Positions 58,961 to 64,000 of a stretch of 64,000 nt of DNA are shown here, one piece after another (position 1 is the stretch's first letter; every line of letters starts with the position of its first letter). The notes below the pieces were generated by a model, which worked only from the letters and a program-made list of their open reading frames with translations, was not told the DNA's origin and did not search any database. The stretch is from a virus: IMG/VR virus record IMGVR_UViG_3300023104_000005, positions 1-64,000 of that record; one strand, written 5' to 3'. Both the position numbers and the translations under genes were made by a program.

Positions 58961-60249
58961 AAAAAATATTAATAGCATTTTTAGTACTGTTCAGTCAGTA
59001 CGCGTATTCTCAGGTAGGAGTTGCTACAGCAGATACGTCTTTAAGAGCAACGGTAAGCGGAACAGTTCAGATATGGAAGTCAAAAACCTACTACGCTTCG
59101 TTGTTCGCCACTATTTACAATAAAGTCCAATCAGACAATTTGCTTGCTACTAAGATTGGTTTAAGTCAGAAAGGTAATGCTTTAGGCGTAGCTACATTAG
59201 ATGGGTCACAGCAGGTTCCAATCGCTCAGATACCGTCAACTATAGCAAGGACTTCTGATTTGTCAGGCTATGTACCTACAACGAGAACTGTCACTATAAA
59301 CGGTGTCTCTCAGGATTTATCGGTAAACAGGTCTTGGACTATCCCATCAGCAGATTCAACCGTATATAGAACAGTAGCTAATAGCCTGTCTCTTTCTCAA
59401 TTACAAACGAAGTTCAACCTTAAAGCTAATACTGGCGGAGGTAACGCTACAGGCACTTGGCCTATAAGTATTACGGGGAATTCAGCTAATGCTACTACGT
59501 GGAACGGGGCTGTATTCGATGGTCAGTCTGTCCTAACAGGAACGTATACTTATATATTAGGGTATAATGGTACTAAGTGGATGCCCTCAAGTGCCGCGCA
59601 AGTTCAAACATTTTTAGGTTTAGGGTCTAATGCCTATACGAGTACCGCGTACACTCCCACAGCACGAACAATAACAATTAATGGTGTTACTCAGGATTTA
59701 AGTGCAAACCGAACTTTTACTGTAACAAGCTCGACCCCTACATTAGATCAGGTTTTAACAGCGGGAGCATCAAGTAATCAAACTGCGGGTTTTGGGAATG
59801 TTAATGTAATAGGTAACGTTACGACCGCTGGATATAATGCCACAAGCGGAACAGTGGCTAATGCGCCTACTGCAAGTACAGATGTAGTTAATAAATCGTA
59901 TGCTGATGCTTTAGGCAAGGAATTTTTAACGGTTAATAGTTGGGGATCAAATCCTACTCTATATATCACAGGAAGTTCGTTTTATGCAGGGGGTAGTGTT
60001 TCGGTTGTTTATATAGATTGTTCTACGGGGAACAAAACATTATACTTGCCTACAATAGCAGATATGTTTGGCAGAAAAGTTGTTGTATATAAAACAGATG
60101 CTTCTGCTAATACAGCGACTATTACTTCCACTGCTGCATTAAATATCAACGGTTCTCCCACTTATACACTTACAACACAATACCAGTCTGTAGAAATAAG
60201 GGCAGGCAATAATGGTTACACAACTCCAAATCAATATTATGCAAGGTAA
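58957..60249 (+). CDS. exported fibre-like protein with signal peptide, 430 aa
   Basis: Residues 1-18 (MKKILIAFLVLFSQYAYS) form a clear Sec signal peptide with AYS before Gln19. The body has two copies of a fibre motif (RTVTINGVSQDLSVNRSW and RTITINGVTQDLSANRTF, about 160 residues apart), and a later VANAPTASTDVVNKSYAD segment common in Bacteroidetes phage fibres. A virion fibre would normally not need export, so this is unusual. It may be a secreted or surface-displayed fibre relative or an acquired host gene. Confidence 0.75.
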   Translation: MKKILIAFLVLFSQYAYSQVGVATADTSLRATVSGTVQIWKSKTYYASLFATIYNKVQSDNLLATKIGLSQKGNALGVATLDGSQQVPIAQIPSTIARTSDLSGYVPTTRTVTINGVSQDLSVNRSWTIPSADSTVYRTVANSLSLSQLQTKFNLKANTGGGNATGTWPISITGNSANATTWNGAVFDGQSVLTGTYTYILGYNGTKWMPSSAAQVQTFLGLGSNAYTSTAYTPTARTITINGVTQDLSANRTFTVTSSTPTLDQVLTAGASSNQTAGFGNVNVIGNVTTAGYNATSGTVANAPTASTDVVNKSYADALGKEFLTVNSWGSNPTLYITGSSFYAGGSVSVVYIDCSTGNKTLYLPTIADMFGRKVVVYKTDASANTATITSTAALNINGSPTYTLTTQYQSVEIRAGNNGYTTPNQYYAR

Positions 60250-60826
60250 AACCCTAACACTCGCGCTACTATTTGTAGCCCTATTCGCAAAAGCACAAAA
60301 TTACTCAGTGGCAGAGCCTCGCATGAGGGTAAATCGAACGGCTTCATTGGTCTTGTCTACTTCATGGCAAACATTAGCCTTTAATGGTGCGTCAACATTG
60401 AACTTCAATACCTACGGCATGAATCCTGCTACAGGTACACAGATGGTGAACTATAACACCACATCAAATCTTTTCCGAGTCTACGGAGAGTACGATAAAA
60501 ATATACTTGTTCAGCTTTTCTTTAATACGACTACTACAGCGGTAGCTATTGGCACAACCATGCAATACAGATTCGTGATACCTAATGGAGGTGGTGCAGG
60601 GGTAGATACATACTTTCCTTTTCCTGAGAATGGTGGATATGGTGAGATTGCTAGCTTAGGACTTGCTACTGTTGGTATGAATAGTATCTCAGCACCTTTG
60701 GCTGTGTACGCTAATAGTGCTGTAAGAACAAATGGATTTTACATTCAGGTCAGATTATCTAACACAATAACTTTAGGCAATAGTACTATTAACTCAGCGG
60801 CTTGTGTGATCACATCTAGGTATTAA
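60239..60826 (+). CDS. exported beta-rich protein with signal peptide, 195 aa
   Basis: The start is the ATG at 60239, inside the preceding gene's last codons; an earlier Met would spoil the signal. Residues 1-19 (MQGKTLTLALLFVALFAKA) are a Sec signal peptide with AKA before Gln20. The rest is beta-rich with Asn/Thr/Gly. It is the second exported protein in a row and may form a pair with the first. Confidence 0.72.
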   Translation: MQGKTLTLALLFVALFAKAQNYSVAEPRMRVNRTASLVLSTSWQTLAFNGASTLNFNTYGMNPATGTQMVNYNTTSNLFRVYGEYDKNILVQLFFNTTTTAVAIGTTMQYRFVIPNGGGAGVDTYFPFPENGGYGEIASLGLATVGMNSISAPLAVYANSAVRTNGFYIQVRLSNTITLGNSTINSAACVITSRY

Positions 60827-60846
60827 CTTAATAAAATCATCCTTAT

Positions 60847-60886
60847 ATGGGCGTAATCTTCACTGGTTATGCCCATTCTTCTTTAT
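60847..60886 (+). terminator. Rho-independent terminator
   Basis: ATGGGCGTAA (60847-60856) pairs with TTATGCCCAT (60867-60876) with one G-T pair, followed by TCTTCTTTAT. It ends the fibre unit. Confidence 0.7.
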
Positions 60887-60933
60887 AGGAAAAAATATTC
60901 TAATTTTATGCCTTAATCAGTAATAAATATCTC

Positions 60934-61374
60934 ATGAAAGAAGAAGTACAAAAAGGCAGAGTAATAAACACCAAATGGTGGATCATCCCATCGTTCTTAT
61001 TGGCGGTAATGGGTTTTATACTCTCTACTACCACCAAAGATGAAAAGTCACTAAGGGTTACTTATGATCCTGCGACTACCAAGCACTATGTTAATGGATT
61101 GCTATGGGACTTACCTGTAAAGGTGTTGCACTTTAAAGTCAATCCTAGTGTCTCTAAGAATGCTGTTGTAGATTTGAAAGGTGCGGACCTAAATGAGATA
61201 TTTGATGTTCAGGTTACTGCGATAAGGGATGTTATAAGTCCATTAGAGGTGCCTTTGGTGAGCGTGAAGACCATATCTACTAATGGCATACTTTATGACT
61301 TAACTGACAAAAATAACGTGCTTATAAAGCGTCCTAGAGAGTGTGTTTTATACTTCATGGTTACTGGCTACTAA
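60934..61374 (+). CDS. single-pass membrane protein, 146 aa
   Basis: MKEEVQKGRVINTK is followed by one hydrophobic helix (WWIIPSFLLAVMGFILSTT, about 15-33) and a soluble beta-rich domain. Located between fibre and lysis genes. No family is recognised. Confidence 0.6.
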   Translation: MKEEVQKGRVINTKWWIIPSFLLAVMGFILSTTTKDEKSLRVTYDPATTKHYVNGLLWDLPVKVLHFKVNPSVSKNAVVDLKGADLNEIFDVQVTAIRDVISPLEVPLVSVKTISTNGILYDLTDKNNVLIKRPRECVLYFMVTGY

Positions 61375-61397
61375 TACTAACAATTTAAATATATATT

Positions 61398-61586
61398 ATG
61401 AAAAAGAAAGAGAACGAAGAAATGAAAAAGGTTGTTCCTATTATGAACAGAGTAGGTGATGATGAAGATACACCTGATGATGGTGGTTGTGAAGGACTTC
61501 CGCCAAGTGAACCGGGAGGTACTGGCGCAGGAGATTGGGCTTGCAGAGGCGGTAAATGGCAGTGGATTCAAGACATAGGAGGCTAG
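61398..61586 (+). CDS. small acidic protein, 62 aa
   Basis: A Lys/Glu start (MKKKENEEMKKVVPIMNRVG) then an acidic Gly/Pro-rich middle with two Cys (GGCEGLPP; DWACRGGKWQW). Two Cys and Trp residues could form a small fold. Function unknown. Confidence 0.55.
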   Translation: MKKKENEEMKKVVPIMNRVGDDEDTPDDGGCEGLPPSEPGGTGAGDWACRGGKWQWIQDIGG

Positions 61587-61588
61587 TT

Positions 61589-61969
61589 ATGAAAAGGTAT
61601 ATTCTCCCTGTCTGTGCGTTATTATTCTGCATTAGCTATAACCTGTTTCTTATAGAGAAGGAAGCTGGTTTATTTGGATTGGATGCGTTGTATATGAAAT
61701 CATGGTTCAACGCTCAGATGCTAGTTCCATCATTAATTTTATTTGTGTATGGGTTTAGAGGTGTGTATAAAAACTTAGACAGGGAGTTTTACATTCTAAA
61801 TGCCAGTCTGATCACGTTTGTTTATTTATGGGTTGTGTTTAATAACATGGGGATGTGTATGTTCGAAATACGACCAAAGATTGTAATATTTAATTCTTTT
61901 GTACTTTTGTTCACAGGGTTAGTCTTGTGGAGTGCTAAGGTTCAAGGACTCTTTAAAGAAAAGAAATGA
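61589..61969 (+). CDS. four-helix membrane protein, 126 aa
   Basis: Start MKRYILPVCALLFCISYNLF at 61589 (an earlier Met lies inside the previous gene). Four hydrophobic segments follow: residues 4-21, 45-60, 72-86 and about 100-116. Small multi-pass proteins next to an endolysin can be holins or their antagonists. The stop overlaps the next ATG. Confidence 0.58.
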   Translation: MKRYILPVCALLFCISYNLFLIEKEAGLFGLDALYMKSWFNAQMLVPSLILFVYGFRGVYKNLDREFYILNASLITFVYLWVVFNNMGMCMFEIRPKIVIFNSFVLLFTGLVLWSAKVQGLFKEKK

Positions 61970-62349
61970 CACACGTACGCAGGATGGAAAACACAAAACT
62001 CGTTGAGTTACTTTTACAAGCACAGTGGTACTTCATGTTTCTTATGGCAACGGGTTTGGGTGTAGTGGCGATGGATAAGTACCGTAAGTTGAGGGATAAG
62101 GAAAAAATGGACAAGTTGGGTATACAAACCTCAATAGTGAGGACTAAGTTCATCGACAAGTTTTGTTTAGCGGTCTTTGTTTGCTATCTAGTCCATGGAT
62201 TTTACGACTACCGGGGCTATCCACCGAAACAAGAACCGTTTTTCATTCTTCTGGCATCGTTTCTGCACTACCCGATCGCAGGGTTTATTGTAAACAGATT
62301 ATGGCCGATCATTCAAAAAGCAATTACAGGAGGAAATACAGATGTATAG
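61966..62349 (+). CDS. multi-pass membrane protein, 127 aa
   Basis: Start MTHVRRMENTKLVELLLQAQ, or Met7. Hydrophobic segments at about 25-37, 66-79 and 98-115 surround a basic loop (KYRKLRDKEKMDKLG). Overlaps genes on both sides. Candidate lysis or membrane protein. Confidence 0.58.
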   Translation: MTHVRRMENTKLVELLLQAQWYFMFLMATGLGVVAMDKYRKLRDKEKMDKLGIQTSIVRTKFIDKFCLAVFVCYLVHGFYDYRGYPPKQEPFFILLASFLHYPIAGFIVNRLWPIIQKAITGGNTDV

Positions 62350-62749
62350 AATACTAGTTGATATAGCGATAATCTTCTCAAGCATTCTAAATGTTGTTGG
62401 GATTGCACTTTGGGGGTTCGTATCCCTGATAATGATGGAAGTTTTGCTTTGTAAGCACGCAAAAGACATGGAGTTCAGTTCAATTGTAAGGAGTGTATTT
62501 AGCAGGAAGATGTGCTTAACGTTAAGAAAGATCAGGAGACGCTACAAGCAAGGATTTATCAATGGCTTACACATATCATCAATATTATTTTTTGTTGCCT
62601 CCTACATCGTTATATACTACCGTTTGACAGAGTTAACGGAGCATGTTAGAGGTCTTTCAGATTACTTAAGGACATTAAGCAGTGTTATTCTCCCTGCGGG
62701 TATTATAGTTTTGTATAGATTTATGGGATATAAAGTTTCAATAGTTTAA
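62342..62749 (+). CDS. multi-pass membrane protein, 135 aa
   Basis: Two N-terminal hydrophobic helices (VDIAIIFSSILNVVGIALWG; FVSLIMMEVLLC), a very basic middle (RKIRRRYKQG) and two more helices (ISSILFFVASYIVIYY and a C-terminal VILPAGIIVLYRF). Third of three membrane genes before the endolysin. Function unknown. Confidence 0.58.
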   Translation: MYRILVDIAIIFSSILNVVGIALWGFVSLIMMEVLLCKHAKDMEFSSIVRSVFSRKMCLTLRKIRRRYKQGFINGLHISSILFFVASYIVIYYRLTELTEHVRGLSDYLRTLSSVILPAGIIVLYRFMGYKVSIV

Positions 62750-62775
62750 TAGAGGTTTAATTTAGGTTTAAGATT

Positions 62776-62810
62776 GGTCGTTTCATGGATGTGGAGCGAC
62801 CTTTGTTGTT
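62776..62810 (+). terminator. Rho-independent terminator
   Basis: GGTCG (62776-62780) pairs with CGACC (62797-62801), followed by TTTGTTGTTTT. It precedes the endolysin promoter. Confidence 0.62.
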
Positions 62811-62826
62811 TTAGGTGCTGATGTTT

Positions 62827-62834
62827 TATCTTTG
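62827..62834 (+). promoter_or_regulatory. promoter element TATCTTTG
   Basis: A consensus TAnnTTTG element 18 bases before the endolysin ATG at 62853. A TTG inside it is not the start. Confidence 0.68.
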
Positions 62835-62852
62835 AATAAAAAACACAACGTT

Positions 62853-63323
62853 ATGGCAACAGACAAAGAATCAATGGACAAGCTAAACGAGTTACATCCG
62901 GCAGTCCGACAATCAGCAATAGACGCTTATACAGAAGCATGTGCTATCACTCCTAAAGGTGTCCATCCGTCAATTACAGAGACCTACAGGACATTTAAAC
63001 GCTCAGATGACCTATATGCTCAAGGGAGGACTAAGCCCGGCTCTATAGTAACAAATGCTCGTGGTGGAGATAGCGTTCATAATTACCGTATGGCTTTGGA
63101 TTTCGTGATTTTAGTTAATGGTAAAATGTCATGGAAGGTTGATGCCAATTGGATGAAAGTGGTAGAATGCTTTAAGAAGCGTGGCTGGAAATGGGGCGGT
63201 GAGTTCAAATCTATCACAGATTATCCGCATTTAGAAAAGACTATGGGGTATACTTTAAAACAGCTAAAAGCTAAGTATGCAAAGAATGACTTTATTCAGG
63301 GAGATAAATACTTAAACTTATAA
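62853..63323 (+). CDS. M15-family peptidase endolysin, 156 aa
   Basis: The start MATDKESMDKLNELHPAVRQ follows the promoter; a seven-codon upstream extension from TTG is rejected. The M15 (D-Ala-D-Ala carboxypeptidase/L-alanyl-D-glutamate peptidase) zinc site is visible: SVH76NYRMALD83, with a third ligand in DYPH126LE. It lacks a signal peptide, so it needs a holin. It is followed by a holin-like gene three bases on. It cleaves cross-link peptides of peptidoglycan. Confidence 0.86.
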   Translation: MATDKESMDKLNELHPAVRQSAIDAYTEACAITPKGVHPSITETYRTFKRSDDLYAQGRTKPGSIVTNARGGDSVHNYRMALDFVILVNGKMSWKVDANWMKVVECFKKRGWKWGGEFKSITDYPHLEKTMGYTLKQLKAKYAKNDFIQGDKYLNL

Positions 63324-63325
63324 TC

Positions 63326-63646
63326 ATGGCAGTAGAAAATCAAGACAATCATTTCGATAAAATCTTTTGGTACATCGCAGGGGCTACATTCCTTGTGCTT
63401 TTGTATGTAATGCTGATTACATTCTTCCCGGTTCCTGAGAAATCTCAGAGGTTCGTTGATATAGCGCTAGCCTTTTTATTGGGATGGGTCAGTTCAAATA
63501 GTCAATACTTAACAGGTGGAAATGCTACAAGCAAGAAAGCTGAACAAAGAACCACAACGGAGATCACACCTGATGGCGGCACTACTGTAACAACCGAACC
63601 TGTTACACCTATTGTTCCAGTAACACCTGTAGAAGATGGAAAGTAA
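63326..63646 (+). CDS. holin-like membrane protein, 106 aa
   Basis: Two hydrophobic segments (IFWYIAGATFLVLLYVMLITFF about 13-34, and FVDIALAFLLGWVSS about 43-57), then a soluble Thr/Pro-rich tail (TTVTTEPVTPIVPVTPVEDG). It lies between the endolysin and a lipoprotein, the usual holin position. The long Thr/Pro tail is unusual. Confidence 0.7.
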   Translation: MAVENQDNHFDKIFWYIAGATFLVLLYVMLITFFPVPEKSQRFVDIALAFLLGWVSSNSQYLTGGNATSKKAEQRTTTEITPDGGTTVTTEPVTPIVPVTPVEDGK

Positions 63647-64000
63647 ACAGATAGTTTCTCCTACATGGGGGACAGTATTAGGATATATAGTTATTTGGAC
63701 TTTAATCTTTATGCTTGCACTATGTGGTTGTGGTGCTAGAAAGACTCAGACTGAGATAGCCAAGAAAGAGACCGTACAAGACGTTAAGTCCTCCGAGTTA
63801 AGCAATGTATCCACTAAAGAGAGTTCGAGTCTTGTAGAGGCTAAAACAGACCAAACAGCTAAAGTCAAAGAGGGTAGTATTACTACAACCACAGAAGAAT
63901 ATGCTAATGGAGGTTTAGTAAAGAAGACGGTGAGTGTGGAGAGTAAAAAGAGTACTGACAATTCTAGTAAGAGTTCTACAAGAACGTTTAATCAGACAAG
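63636..64000 (+). CDS. lipoprotein, candidate spanin (3' end cut by window edge)
   Basis: MESKQIVSPTWGTVLGYIVI begins inside the holin's last codons and stays open to the end (121 residues). A hydrophobic helix (YIVIWTLIFMLALCGC) ends in a lipobox-like L29-C30-G31-C32. A Ser/Thr/Lys/Glu-rich, partly coiled-coil ectodomain follows (EIAKKETVQDVKSSELSNVS). The place directly after the holin fits an outer-membrane or unimolecular spanin. Confidence 0.65.
   Translation, partial: MESKQIVSPTWGTVLGYIVIWTLIFMLALCGCGARKTQTEIAKKETVQDVKSSELSNVSTKESSSLVEAKTDQTAKVKEGSITTTTEEYANGGLVKKTVSVESKKSTDNSSKSSTRTFNQT

Noticed and set aside
1-64000. CRISPR array, insertion sequence, integrase or rRNA gene
   Set aside because: No regular direct repeats with spacers, no transposase or recombinase motifs and no rRNA-like sequence were seen.

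Overview
The window is most of a tailed bacteriophage genome that infects a member of the Bacteroidetes. Three things in the sequence point to this host. Start codons lack Shine-Dalgarno sequences and are preceded by A-rich stretches. Transcription units begin with the phylum's TAnnTTTG -7 promoter element, often with a TTG -33 element 18-19 bases upstream. Two phage proteins carry Sec signal peptides whose predicted mature end is Gln, the known Bacteroidetes pattern. No contractile sheath, long tape measure or integrase is visible. The order large terminase, portal, scaffold-like protein, major capsid protein, adaptors, stabilisation-like tail proteins and giant internal protein suggests a podovirus with crAss-like features. 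That placement is inference and no relative is identified.

Left arm (1-13.1 kb, minus strand): a tightly packed run of about 45 small genes, most of unknown function and many overlapping by ATGA. Recognisable members are an ERF-type single-strand annealing protein cut by the window edge, three YopX-family proteins, an acyl-carrier-protein-like protein, a winged-helix protein, an XRE-type repressor-like regulator and several zinc-ribbon proteins. Eleven genes of 29-59 codons fill gaps that larger ORFs do not explain; six of these encode predicted membrane microproteins.

Control region (13.07-14.18 kb): about 1.1 kb without a gene, flanked by divergent promoters. It holds three operator-like sites and dispersed short repeats, and is the best candidate for the early switch and a replication origin.

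Early/middle right arm (14.2-28.9 kb, plus strand): a RepL-like winged-helix protein, small unknowns, a NinB-like recombination protein, a DnaJ-type zinc-finger protein, a GroES-like co-chaperonin, a candidate small RNA, tRNA-Trp, tRNA-Pro and tRNA-Gln, a PD-(D/E)XK nuclease-like protein, a DUF1376/YdaU-like protein, a DnaB-like helicase and a microprotein ending in a sliding-clamp-binding motif. One lone minus-strand gene and a free-standing GIY-YIG homing endonuclease interrupt this block. No DNA polymerase or RNA polymerase gene is seen in the window.

Late region (27-64 kb): packaging (a large terminase split by an intein inside its Walker A motif), portal, scaffold, capsid, adaptors, a 1483-residue tail protein, internal (cargo) proteins and a giant internal protein of about 2360 residues whose reading frame is broken at an A7 run near its start. 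Then come tail-fibre genes, including an SGNH esterase fibre and two exported fibre-like proteins, followed by membrane proteins, an M15 peptidase endolysin, a holin-like protein and a lipoprotein spanin candidate cut by the right edge. Terminators and TAnnTTTG promoters divide this region into several transcription units, which suggests that late genes are also read by host RNA polymerase.
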